DNA of 64,000 nt. Origin: Rhodocyclaceae bacterium. Its GTDB lineage: Bacteria; Pseudomonadota; Gammaproteobacteria; Burkholderiales; Rhodocyclaceae. Positions 1 to 7,924 of the stretch are shown here, piece by piece. The notes under the pieces were generated by a model. The model saw only the letters and a list, made by a program, of their open reading frames with translations, did not search any database and was not told the origin of the DNA. The position numbers were made by a program, and so were the translations under genes. Every line of letters begins with the position of its first letter. Within the stretch, counting starts at the first letter, position 1. Where the stretch lies: positions 124,001-188,000 of the forward strand of contig VMSX01000021.1 in the NCBI GenBank assembly GCA_013791905.1. The letters are read 5' to 3'.

Positions 1-326
1 CGCCGAGCATGGATGCGGCCGCCAAGAGCCTCGGCTGCGCGCCGGGGGAAGCGCTGCGCCGCGTGCATCTGCCGCTCTTGCGCGGCAGCCTGTTTTCCGC
101 CGGCCTGCTGGTGTTCGTCGATGTGATGAAGGAACTGCCGGCCACGCTGGTGATGCGCCCCTTCAACTTCGATACGCTGGCGACACAGACCTTCACGCTG
201 GCGTCGGATGAACGGTTGGCGGAAGCCTCGACGGCAGCGCTGGCGATTGTCGCCGTCGGGCTCGTGCCGGTGTTTCTGCTGGCGCGACAGATTGCCGCCG
301 GGCGCGACGCGAAGACGGCTTGCTGA
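1..326 (+). CDS. Iron ABC transporter permease, C-terminal part
   Basis: The 3' end of an inner-membrane permease that begins before the window. The visible start carries the EAA loop of binding-protein-dependent permeases (DAAAKSLGCAPGEALRRVHL), which contacts the ATPase, followed by membrane segments and a final hydrophobic stretch. The segment MKELPATLVMRPFNFDTLAT is typical of FbpB/ThiP-type Fe(III) permeases. The iron-binding protein of the same system is probably the convergent gene at 512-1525, which has a Fur box. The stop codon overlaps the first bases of a dispersed repeat copy, so the repeat may have set the present C-terminus. The family is clear; the substrate is inferred from the neighbour. 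Confidence 0.85.
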   Translation, partial: PSMDAAAKSLGCAPGEALRRVHLPLLRGSLFSAGLLVFVDVMKELPATLVMRPFNFDTLATQTFTLASDERLAEASTAALAIVAVGLVPVFLLARQIAAGRDAKTAC

Positions 327-351
327 CGCCGTCCCGCCAGCGCCGACTTTT
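325..351 (-). repeat. Dispersed 25-bp repeat, copy 1
   Basis: Reverse-orientation copy of the repeat with core AGTCGGCGCTGGCGGGACGG. It begins on the permease stop codon and runs into the convergent intergenic space. Related copies lie near 18.06, 20.73, 22.48, 23.34, 28.19, 32.83, 33.18 and 38.55 kb. Confidence 0.75.
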
Positions 352-478
352 CACGTGAAAGACGTAGCGTTTGCGCCGGGCCGTCCCAAGCAAACGCGGC
401 ACGCGGCGCAGCCGCAATCCGCACCCAAGCCACAATAAGTGCGCCCCGTGATACACGAGCGCAGCGAACCGTCCAGAA

Positions 479-507
479 CCCCCCGAGAGGGGGGCAAAGG
501 GGGGCGG
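479..507. repeat. C6/G6 hairpin and G-rich run
   Basis: Six C, a GAGA loop and six G form a perfect hairpin, followed by further G runs (six G, then three G). It sits between the convergent permease and iron-binding-protein genes and could act as a terminator. A similar element lies at 17205-17236. There is no clear U-tract, so the terminator role is uncertain. Confidence 0.45.
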
Positions 508-511
508 GTGA

Positions 512-1525
512 CTATCTCCAGCCGACCCGGTCGTAAATCTTCTGGGCGAGGGTGGCGTTCTTCGCCAGCGTGCCGATCGGCAGAGCGTCGGCCTTGTACT
601 TGCCCAGCGCGTTGAGCGCCGTGTTGTTGGTTTTCACGGTCGGCACGACCGGCGTTTCGTTATTGCCATCGGCGAAATAGATCTGCGCTTCGTCCGAAGC
701 GAGATATTCGAGGAACTTCACTGCGGCCTCCTTATTCGGTGCGGTCTTCAGCATGCCGCCGCCGGAGATGTTGATGTGCACGCCCTGCGATTGCTGGTTC
801 GGCCAGATGACGCCGACCTTTTCCGCGATGGCGCGATCTTCCGGTTTGTCCGAACGCATCAGGCGTACCAGATAGTAGGTGTTGGAAATCGCCACGCCGC
901 ATTCGCCGGCCGCCACGGCCTTGATCTGGTCGGTATCGCCGCCCTTTGCCGGCCGTGCGAAGTTGGCGAATACGGCCCTGGCCCAGGCTTCGGCTTTCTG
1001 TTCGCCATGGTGCGCAATCAGCGAGGAAAGCAGTGAAAGATTGTATGGATGCGAGCCTGAACGGCTGCATACCTGGTCCTTGAATTTCGGCCCGGCCAGA
1101 TCCTCGTAATTGCGCAGGTCTTCCGGCTTCACGGTGCTCTTGTTGTAGATCAGCGTGCGTGCCCGCGTCGAAAAGGCGAACCAGTCATTGGTGCGCAGAT
1201 GGGCGGGGATGCGCGCTTCGAGTACTTTCGATTTCACCGACGCGAACAAACCCAGTTCGTCGGCCTTGGCGAGGCGCGCGGCATCGACAGTGAGGAACAC
1301 ATCGGCCGGGCTGTGGATGCCCTCGTTCTTGATGCGCTCCAGTAGTTCGTCTTCCTTCGCCTCGATGCGATTGATCTTGATGCCGGTCTGCTTGGTGAAA
1401 TTGGCGTATAGCGCCTCGTCGGTCTGATAGTGGCGCGCCGAGTAAAGGTTGAGTTCCTTGTCGGCAGCGTGGATGGCGGGGCTGACCAGAGCGGCCAGCA
1501 GCAGGGAAATTGCGGTGAGTTTCAT
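512..1525 (-). CDS. Fe(III) ABC transporter periplasmic substrate-binding protein
   Basis: Periplasmic iron-binding protein of the FutA/FbpA type, 337 residues. The chosen start gives a clean signal peptide (MKLTAISLLLAALVSPAIHA, cleavage after AHA/ADKE) and has GGAG upstream. The mature part starts with ELNLYSARHYQTDEALYANF, the usual opening of this family; the YY pair in SNTYYLVRL fits the tyrosines that bind ferric iron. A Fur-box-like palindrome lies about 60 bp upstream, so expression should be iron-repressed. The gene converges on the permease at the window start, an unusual arrangement because these genes are normally co-directional; the ATPase is not in view. Confidence 0.9.
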   Translation of the reverse strand: MKLTAISLLLAALVSPAIHAADKELNLYSARHYQTDEALYANFTKQTGIKINRIEAKEDELLERIKNEGIHSPADVFLTVDAARLAKADELGLFASVKSKVLEARIPAHLRTNDWFAFSTRARTLIYNKSTVKPEDLRNYEDLAGPKFKDQVCSRSGSHPYNLSLLSSLIAHHGEQKAEAWARAVFANFARPAKGGDTDQIKAVAAGECGVAISNTYYLVRLMRSDKPEDRAIAEKVGVIWPNQQSQGVHINISGGGMLKTAPNKEAAVKFLEYLASDEAQIYFADGNNETPVVPTVKTNNTALNALGKYKADALPIGTLAKNATLAQKIYDRVGWR

Positions 1526-1584
1526 TGAATGCTCCGATTGTGGGCAGGTGAGAAAAGTGGTTTGATGCCCGTATATTATCAGAA

Positions 1585-1599
1585 TAAGAATGATTCTCA
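1585..1599 (-). promoter_or_regulatory. Fur box
   Basis: TAAGAATGATTCTCA matches the 7-1-7 Fur consensus TGATAATnATTATCA at 11 of 14 positions. It lies about 60 bp upstream of the iron-binding-protein start and supports control by ferric-uptake regulator. Confidence 0.65.
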
Positions 1600-1696
1600 A
1601 TCACAAAAGTTCAGATAGTAATCCGGATGTAAGGTGGGCGTAATTCCCTTGGATATAATCAACTGAAATTAGAGGGTATTTAGCGAGGAGACACTG

Positions 1697-2686
1697 ATGA
1701 CTTTCAATGCTTACTTGATTCAGCAGGACGAGGGCAAGGTTTCCGCCGGTTTTGTCGATATGTCGGAAGACCAACTCGATCCCGGCGAAGTGACGATTGC
1801 GGTGGCGTATTCGGGCGTGAACTACAAGGATGCCTTGGCCGCCACCGGGGCTGGCCGCATCATCCGGCGTTTTCCTTGCGTCGGCGGGGTCGATCTGGCC
1901 GGCACGGTGGTCACTAGCACCGACCCGGCGTTTGCACCCGGCGACCAGGTGCTGGCGACCAGTTACGACATCGGCGTCGCGCATCACGGCGGCTTTGCCG
2001 AAACTGCGCGCGTGCCGGCAGCCTGGGCCATCAAGCTGCCACCCGGTCTGAGCCTGCGCGATGCCATGGCGATCGGCACAGCGGGCTTCACAGCCGGTCT
2101 GGCGGTCGTGCGCATGGAACATGATGGACTCAAGCCCGAGAATGGGCCGGTGGTGGTTTCCGGTGCGACCGGCGGGGTTGGCAGTATCGCCGTCGAGATT
2201 CTCGCCAAGCGCGGCTATCAGGTGCATGCGCTGACCGGCAAGGCCGACGCAAGCGACTACCTCAAACAGTTGGGCGCCAGCGAAGTAGTGCTGCGCTCCA
2301 GTCTCGATCTGGGCAAAATCAAGGCGCTCGACAAGGCGCTGTGGGCCGGCGCGGTCGATAACCTCGGCGGCGATGTACTGTCATGGATGACCAGTACCAT
2401 GCAGATCGGCGGCACGCTGGCCAGCATCGGCCTCGCCGCAAGCATGGACTACAAAACCACGGTGGCGCCTTTCATCCTGCGCGGAGTCTCGCTGCTCGGC
2501 ATTGATTCGGTCAATTGCCAGATGCCGGTGCGCGCCGAGGTATGGCGGCGTCTCGGCAGCGATCTCAAGCCTGACCATGTTATTGCGCAAGCACGCGAGA
2601 TTGCTTTCGGTGAATTGCCGGGAGTCTTCGATGATTTCCTGAAGGCGCGCGTCAAGGGTCGCGTCGTCGTCCGCATTAAGCCGTAA
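1697..2686 (+). CDS. acuI: Acrylyl-CoA reductase (YhdH/AcuI family)
   Basis: Cytoplasmic NADPH-dependent quinone-oxidoreductase-like enzyme of the medium-chain dehydrogenase superfamily, 329 residues, full length. The family reduces acryloyl-CoA to propionyl-CoA. Family signatures include AYSGVNYKDALAATG near the N-terminus, GGVDLAGTV, and the cofactor-binding loop VVVSGATGGVGSIAVEILAK near residues 152-171. The zinc-binding residues of true alcohol dehydrogenases are absent, as expected. A GAGGAG site precedes the ATG. The next gene, on the same strand, is a propionyl-CoA synthetase, so the two would meet at propionyl-CoA (3-hydroxypropionate, acrylate or DMSP-type carbon). Family assignment firm; the substrate is inferred. 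Confidence 0.92.
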   Translation: MTFNAYLIQQDEGKVSAGFVDMSEDQLDPGEVTIAVAYSGVNYKDALAATGAGRIIRRFPCVGGVDLAGTVVTSTDPAFAPGDQVLATSYDIGVAHHGGFAETARVPAAWAIKLPPGLSLRDAMAIGTAGFTAGLAVVRMEHDGLKPENGPVVVSGATGGVGSIAVEILAKRGYQVHALTGKADASDYLKQLGASEVVLRSSLDLGKIKALDKALWAGAVDNLGGDVLSWMTSTMQIGGTLASIGLAASMDYKTTVAPFILRGVSLLGIDSVNCQMPVRAEVWRRLGSDLKPDHVIAQAREIAFGELPGVFDDFLKARVKGRVVVRIKP

Positions 2687-2720
2687 TAAGCCCACCCCGC
2701 AAACCTCGCTACGCTCGGTT

Positions 2721-2775
2721 CTCCCCTCAAGGGGCCAAGAAACTCTTGGGGCGGCCCGGCGAGTTTCTTGAAAGG
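2721..2775 (+). repeat. Leader hairpin repeat, copy A (upstream of prpE)
   Basis: A 55-bp stretch identical, in reverse complement, to 39988-40042 upstream of pilC. It holds the palindrome CCCCTCAAGGGG and a 9-bp stem AAGAAACTC/GAGTTTCTT around GGGGCGGCCCGG, and ends about 10 bp before the prpE start codon. Confidence 0.8.
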
Positions 2776-2784
2776 AAAGCAAGC

Positions 2785-4677
2785 ATGACGAAGTACAGCG
2801 ATTTTTACCGCCGTTCGATTGATCAGCCCGATGCGTTCTGGGCGGAGCAGGCGCAACTCGTCGATTGGCAGACGCCGCCTTCGACCATCTGCGACTATTC
2901 GCGCCCCCCCTTCGTCAAGTGGTATTCCGGCGGCCGCACCAACCTGTGCCATAACGCCGTCGACCGCCACGCCGCGACACGCCCGGATGACCGCGCGCTG
3001 ATCTACATCTCGACGGAGACGAACGAAGAAAAGATCTACAGCTTCGCCGAACTCAAGGCCGAAGTGATGCGCATGGCCGCGATCATGCAGTCGCTGGGCG
3101 TGACCAAAGGCGACCGCGTGCTGATCTACATGCCGATGATCGCCGAAGCGGCTTTCGCCATGCTGGCCTGCGCACGCATCGGCGCCATCCACTCGGTGGT
3201 GTTCGGCGGCTTCGCCTCCGGTTCGCTGGCGACGCGCATCGACGATGCACAGCCGAAACTGGTGGTTTCCTCCGATGCCGGCATGCGCGGCGGCAAGGCC
3301 GTGCCGTACAAGCATTTGCTGGACGAGGCAATCAAGCTCGCCAAAGCCAAGCCCGAAAAAGTGCTGATGATCGACCGCGGCCTCGACAAGGGCTTCAGCA
3401 AGGTGGCGGGCCGCGATGTCGATTACGCCTCCCTGCGCGCCGAGCACATGAACGCCGAGGTGCCCTGCGAATGGCTGGAATCCTCCGAGCCGTCCTACAT
3501 CCTCTACACCTCCGGCACCACCGGCAAGCCCAAGGGCGTGCAGCGTGACACCGGCGGCTACTGCGTCGCGCTGGCGTCCTCAATGAAGCACATCTTTACC
3601 GGCTTTGCCGGCGAGACGATGTTCTCCACCTCGGACATCGGCTGGGTGGTGGGCCACAGCTATATCGTCTACGGTCCGCTGATCGCCGGCATGGCCACCA
3701 TCATGTATGAAGGCACCCCATTACGGCCCGATGCCGCCGTCTGGTGGAGCATCGTCGAAAAGTACAAGGTCAATGTGATGTTCTCGGCACCCACCGCCGT
3801 GCGCGTGCTCAAGAAACAAGATCCGGCCTTCCTCAAGAAGCACGACCTCTCATCCCTCAAGCATCTGTTCCTCGCCGGCGAACCGCTCGACCAGCCGACC
3901 CATGAATGGATCGCGAATGCACTGAACCTGCCGGTGATCGACAACTACTGGCAAACCGAAACCGGCTGGCCGATGCTGTCCACCGTGCGCGGAATTGAAG
4001 ACACCAAGATCAAGTTCGGTACGCCGGCCTTTCCGGTCTTTGGCTTCAACCTCAAGATTTTCCGCGAGGACGGCACTGAGTGCGCGGCTAACGAGAAGGG
4101 CATTGTCGGCGTCGTGCCGCCGCTACCACCCGGTTGCCTGTCGACCGTGTGGGGGCAGGACGAGCGTTTCGTCAGCACCTATTTCAGCCTGTTCAAGGAC
4201 CCGCTGGTCTATTCCTCGTTCGACTGGGGCATCCATGACGAGGAGGGGTACCACTACATCCTCGGCCGTACCGACGACGTCATCAACGTCGCCGGCCATC
4301 GTCTCGGTACGCGCGAAATCGAAGAAGCCATCCAGGCGCACCCGGCAATCGCTGAAGTCGCCGTGGTGGGCGTCGCCGACCAGCTGAAAGGGCAGGAGCC
4401 GATGGCCTTCGCCGTCGTCAAGGACCCGGCGAAGACCGCCACCCCCGAACTGCGCGCCGCCCTGGAAGCCGAGGTCAAGAAAACCGTTGACGGCATCCTC
4501 GGCGGCATCGCCCGGCCCAAGCATGTGCATTTCGTCACCAGCCTGCCCAAGACCCGCTCCGGAAAGATGCTGCGCCGTTCGATCCAGGCGCTCGCCGAAG
4601 GTCGCGATCCGGGTGACCTGACCACGCTTGACGATCCATCGACGCTGGAACAGGTCAGGGCGGCATTGAAGAAGTAA
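2785..4677 (+). CDS. prpE: Propionyl-CoA synthetase (propionate-CoA ligase)
   Basis: Cytoplasmic AMP-forming acyl-CoA synthetase, 630 residues, matching the usual PrpE length. It activates propionate with ATP and CoA. The phosphate-binding loop YTSGTTGKPKGVQRDTGG (near residue 250) has the PrpE-style ending; YWQTETGWPM, the hinge region GRTDDVINVAGHRLGTREIE and the C-terminal lysine context KTRSGKMLRRSI are all present. I chose the ATG at 2785, preceded by AAAGGA; an upstream in-frame ATG at 2746 lies inside the leader repeat and would add residues of no family similarity. It follows acuI on the same strand, consistent with propionate or acrylate use. An acetate or other short-chain preference cannot be excluded. 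Confidence 0.93.
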   Translation: MTKYSDFYRRSIDQPDAFWAEQAQLVDWQTPPSTICDYSRPPFVKWYSGGRTNLCHNAVDRHAATRPDDRALIYISTETNEEKIYSFAELKAEVMRMAAIMQSLGVTKGDRVLIYMPMIAEAAFAMLACARIGAIHSVVFGGFASGSLATRIDDAQPKLVVSSDAGMRGGKAVPYKHLLDEAIKLAKAKPEKVLMIDRGLDKGFSKVAGRDVDYASLRAEHMNAEVPCEWLESSEPSYILYTSGTTGKPKGVQRDTGGYCVALASSMKHIFTGFAGETMFSTSDIGWVVGHSYIVYGPLIAGMATIMYEGTPLRPDAAVWWSIVEKYKVNVMFSAPTAVRVLKKQDPAFLKKHDLSSLKHLFLAGEPLDQPTHEWIANALNLPVIDNYWQTETGWPMLSTVRGIEDTKIKFGTPAFPVFGFNLKIFREDGTECAANEKGIVGVVPPLPPGCLSTVWGQDERFVSTYFSLFKDPLVYSSFDWGIHDEEGYHYILGRTDDVINVAGHRLGTREIEEAIQAHPAIAEVAVVGVADQLKGQEPMAFAVVKDPAKTATPELRAALEAEVKKTVDGILGGIARPKHVHFVTSLPKTRSGKMLRRSIQALAEGRDPGDLTTLDDPSTLEQVRAALKK

Positions 4678-4760
4678 TTTCACCTCGCCAGAAGGAACAA
4701 AACTGATTCCGCGCGTGGACGCGGCGCAAGATTCGGGTAGAATGCGCCGCTTCAATTTGT

Positions 4761-4837
4761 AGGCGCGTAGCTCAGCTGGTTAGAGCACCACCTTGACATG
4801 GTGGGGGTCGTTGGTTCGAGTCCAATCGCGCCTACCA
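4761..4837 (+). tRNA. tRNA-Val (GAC)
   Basis: A 77-nt cloverleaf: acceptor arms AGGCGCG and CGCGCCT, D-arm GCTCAGCTGGTTAGAGC, anticodon stem CCACC/GGTGG with loop TTGACAT (anticodon GAC at 4795-4797), T-loop TTCGAGT and encoded CCA. Reads GUC/GUU valine codons. A terminator follows. Confidence 0.95.
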
Positions 4838-4872
4838 AATACCTTGGTAGAAGCAAACATTCTGCCTTCGAT

Positions 4873-4896
4873 GAAACCGCCCCCGGGCGGTTTTTT
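4873..4896 (+). terminator. Intrinsic terminator after tRNA-Val
   Basis: AACCGCCC/GGGCGGTT stem with a CC loop followed by six T, a textbook rho-independent terminator about 36 bp past the tRNA. Between here and the regulator at 5181 I see no other gene. Confidence 0.85.
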
Positions 4897-5180
4897 CGTT
4901 CACGCCAGCGGAACGAAAAAAAGACCCTGTGTTCGGCCAAACGCAAGATGGATAGTCCGTTTCGCAAACATTGATATTTTTGAGGCTCTGAAAGTCGGCA
5001 GCGGCCGTGCACATCTGCGCTGGATTAGTCATTCATATATATGTACGATATCCCTTGACCTGAATTTTGTGTGATCATAGGGGCGGCGCATACAAGACAT
5101 AATCAGCGCCCGGCCTAAGCCGCAAAGTGCTGCGCGGTGCGCGGACCAATAAGAATGTCTGGAGAGACGAGGAGACAGAT

Positions 5181-5954
5181 TTGCCCAAGGCGGTAGTTCC
5201 TTCCGTATTGAAGGGTGCGCGTTTGCTGGATGTGGTGGCCGCATCCCGCAATTCCCTTTCGCTAGCGGAACTCAGCCAGAGGCTCGATCTGCCCAAGAGC
5301 AGCGTATTGAGTTTGTGCACCAGCCTGACCCAAGTAGGGTTGCTGACCCGCTTCGACGATGGCAGCTATCATCTGGGTACGCATCTGGTCGATCTGGCGC
5401 ATGCTTATCTGTCGCGCACCGATTTGACCCAGGAGTTTGCCCGGGCCTGGGACTCTTTGCATTCGATGCCGGGAGAGTCGGCCGTGCTTGCCGTGCTCGA
5501 CGGCACCGATGTGGTGTATGTGGCCTGCCGGAACGGGAGCCAGCCATTTTCGCTGACCTACCGCATCGGCATGCGCCTGCCGGCCCACTGTACTGCTTCG
5601 GGAAAGGCCTTGTTGAGCACCATGTCCGACGAGCGCGTGCGCCAGTTGTATCGGGGCAAGAAGCTGGAACGCCTGACCAGCCATAGCCGTACCAGCCTCA
5701 AGACGCTGCTGGCCGATCTGGCATCCGTACGCGCCCATGGCTATGCTGTCGATGATGAAGAGACCCGCGAGGGCATGTGCTGTTACGGTGCACCGGTCTT
5801 CGACGCTACCGGGCGACAGGCTGTGGCCGCCGTGGCCCTCAGCATGATGAAGACGGCCAGTTCGCCGCGAGAAGGTGACCTCGCCGTCAAGACCGTGCAT
5901 GAACTGGCCGCACTGATGTCGCGTCGGTTGGGTATGATGTCCGACAGGAGTTGA
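5181..5954 (+). CDS. IclR-family transcriptional regulator
   Basis: About 257 residues: an N-terminal winged helix-turn-helix (LSLAELSQRLDLPKSSVLSL) and a C-terminal IclR effector domain with typical segments (YRIGMRLPAHCTASGKALLS, RAHGYAVDDEETREGMCCYG). I prefer the TTG at 5181 because GGAG lies about 6 bases upstream; a GTG at 5127 without a clear ribosome site would add 18 residues. It is followed on the same strand by the TRAP transporter, amidase and dehydrogenase genes, so it probably controls them in response to the transported acid or a breakdown product. Effector unknown. Confidence 0.9.
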   Translation: MPKAVVPSVLKGARLLDVVAASRNSLSLAELSQRLDLPKSSVLSLCTSLTQVGLLTRFDDGSYHLGTHLVDLAHAYLSRTDLTQEFARAWDSLHSMPGESAVLAVLDGTDVVYVACRNGSQPFSLTYRIGMRLPAHCTASGKALLSTMSDERVRQLYRGKKLERLTSHSRTSLKTLLADLASVRAHGYAVDDEETREGMCCYGAPVFDATGRQAVAAVALSMMKTASSPREGDLAVKTVHELAALMSRRLGMMSDRS

Positions 5955-6067
5955 AAATCCATTGTTCTGCAATAATGCCAATAAACAAATTCGTCAATCA
6001 GGATGCGGTTCACTATCCTGTACAGGTCGATAATCCCGCTTTACCCACAAACCATGAGGAGAGAAAC

Positions 6068-7219
6068 ATGGAGCTAGAAAAGCAAGCTAATCAACCAGTA
6101 GTCAAGGAAGAAGGGGCGGCACGCCGCAAGTTCCTCAAGGCGGCAGTCGGCGGTACCGCGGGCGCGGCAATTGCCGGCTTCCCGATGATCTCCGTCGCGC
6201 AATCTCCGATAGTATTCAAGATGCAAGGTGCCTGGGGTGCCAAGGACGTTTTCAACGAGATGGCCGAGGAATACGTCAAGCGCGTCAATGAAATGGCCGG
6301 CGGCCGTTTGCGCATCGACTATCTGATCGGCGGAGCGGTGGTGAAACCCTTCGAAGTGATGGAGGCGACGTCCAAGGGCGTGATCGATGGCGCGCACTCG
6401 GTTGCGGTCTATTGGTATGGCAAGAGCAAAGTGGCTTCGCTGTTCGGTTCTGGCCCGATCACCGGCTGCGACGCCGCCCAGAACCTGGCATGGATTCACA
6501 AGGAAGGGCAGCCTTTCTACGAAGAGTTGATGAAAAAACTCGGACTTGATGTGGTCGGCTTCTTCGCCATGCCGATGCCGACGCAACCGCTGGGCTGGTT
6601 CAAGAAGCCGATCAAGTCGGCTGCGGAACTGAAGGGCCTCAAGTACCGCACCGTGGGTCTGGCCGCCGACCTGATGCAGGAACTTGGCGCCAAGGTGACG
6701 CAGTTGCCGGGCGGCGAGATCGTGCCGGCGATGGAACGTGGCGTGATCGATGCCTTCGAGTTCAACAACCCGACCTCCGACCGTCGTTTCGGCGCTCAGG
6801 ACGTGGCCAAGAACTATATGATGGGCAGTTATCACCAGGCGATGGAGTTTTTCGAAATCATCTTCAACAAGAAGAAATACGACGCGCTGCCCAAGGATCT
6901 GCAGGCACTGTTGAAGTACTCGGCCGAGGCTGCGTCCACCTCCAATTTCGCGCTGGCGATGGACAACTACTCGCGGGACCTGCAGGAACTGAAGACCAAG
7001 GAGAAGGTGAATATCCTGCGCACGCCGCAAGATGTCTTCGACGTGCAGATCAAGGCCTGGGACAAGATCGTCGCGCGGCTTGAAGCCGAGGATCCCTTCT
7101 TCAAGAAGGTGTGGGAATCGCAGAAGGCGTGGGCCAAGCGAGTCGGCTACTATCACTTCTTCAACGAGGCCAACTACAAGTTGGCTTATGAGCATATCCA
7201 CGGCAAGCTCGGCTTCTGA
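6068..7219 (+). CDS. dctP: TRAP transporter substrate-binding protein (DctP type)
   Basis: Periplasmic receptor of a tripartite ATP-independent transporter, 383 residues. A twin-arginine signal is visible (RRKFLKAAVGGTAGAAIAG, near residues 18-37), suggesting folded export by Tat, seen in several DctP proteins. The DctP core includes the conserved arginine context GLKYRTVGLAADLMQELGAK and the helix AMERGVIDAFEFNNP, resembling the mannitol/chloroaromatic branch. The ATG at 6068 has AGGAG upstream; a longer frame from 5951 has no such site. First gene of dctP-dctQ-dctM, behind the IclR regulator. Substrate unknown; family ligands are usually organic acids. Confidence 0.93.
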   Translation: MELEKQANQPVVKEEGAARRKFLKAAVGGTAGAAIAGFPMISVAQSPIVFKMQGAWGAKDVFNEMAEEYVKRVNEMAGGRLRIDYLIGGAVVKPFEVMEATSKGVIDGAHSVAVYWYGKSKVASLFGSGPITGCDAAQNLAWIHKEGQPFYEELMKKLGLDVVGFFAMPMPTQPLGWFKKPIKSAAELKGLKYRTVGLAADLMQELGAKVTQLPGGEIVPAMERGVIDAFEFNNPTSDRRFGAQDVAKNYMMGSYHQAMEFFEIIFNKKKYDALPKDLQALLKYSAEAASTSNFALAMDNYSRDLQELKTKEKVNILRTPQDVFDVQIKAWDKIVARLEAEDPFFKKVWESQKAWAKRVGYYHFFNEANYKLAYEHIHGKLGF

Positions 7220-7306
7220 TCGGACGCCTTCACTTAATGTAGTTATGTAAAACCACGGCGGGTGGTGCTTCGGTACTCCCCGCCGCGATTCATAGAGCGG
7301 ATCCTT

Positions 7307-7924
7307 ATGTCCATTCAATCGCTGCTGCATGGTATCGATCAGTTGTCGAAATCGGTCGGCCATGCTTTCGCATGGTGCATCGTCGTCCTGACGCTGGGCA
7401 CCTGTTACGAAGTTTTTGTTCGCTACGTGTTGAACGACCCAACCAGTTGGGCCTTCGACATGAGCTATATCCTCTATGGCGGACTATTCCTGATGTCGGG
7501 CGCCTATGCCTTGTCGCGTGGCGCCCATGTGCGCGGTGACGTTTTCTACCGGCTGATGCCGCCCCGGGTACAGGGCAGACTGGAACTCGTACTCTATGTC
7601 ATCTTTTTTTTCCCCGGCATCATTGCCCTGATGTACTCGGGATGGACCTACGCCATGGATTCTTTCCGCATTGGCGAGGTGAGTGTCAATAGTCCGATCG
7701 GTGTGCCGATCTGGCAACTCAAAATGATTATTCCCGCTGCTGGCGCGCTGCTGGCCCTGCAGGGCGTGGCCGAGATGCTGCGCTGTATTGTCTGCATCCG
7801 GACCGGCGAATGGCCGGAGCGGCTGCACGATGTGGAAGAAATGGAAGCTGAAGTATTGCGCAAGGCCGCAGAGGCAGATGATCAATCGGATAACGACGCG
7901 GCTCAGCCGGGAGTAACGAAATGA
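7307..7924 (+). CDS. dctQ: TRAP transporter small permease (DctQ)
   Basis: Small inner-membrane subunit, 205 residues with four predicted membrane helices. The family pattern ILYGGLFLMSGAYALSRGAHVRGDVFY is clear near residues 50-75. The C-terminus is a long acidic cytoplasmic tail (EEMEAEVLRKAAEADDQSDN), longer than in many DctQ proteins. The ATG at 7307 has GAGCGGA upstream. The stop overlaps the dctM start (ATGA), so the two permease subunits are translationally coupled. Confidence 0.92.
   Translation: MSIQSLLHGIDQLSKSVGHAFAWCIVVLTLGTCYEVFVRYVLNDPTSWAFDMSYILYGGLFLMSGAYALSRGAHVRGDVFYRLMPPRVQGRLELVLYVIFFFPGIIALMYSGWTYAMDSFRIGEVSVNSPIGVPIWQLKMIIPAAGALLALQGVAEMLRCIVCIRTGEWPERLHDVEEMEAEVLRKAAEADDQSDNDAAQPGVTK

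Noticed and set aside
2449-3447. Long reverse frame over prpE (332 codons)
   Set aside because: Antisense shadow of acuI/prpE in GC-rich DNA; His/Arg/Gly-rich product with no family pattern.
6074-7363. Reverse frame of 429 codons across dctP
   Set aside because: Mirrors the dctP coding frame; no ribosome site and no recognisable domain.
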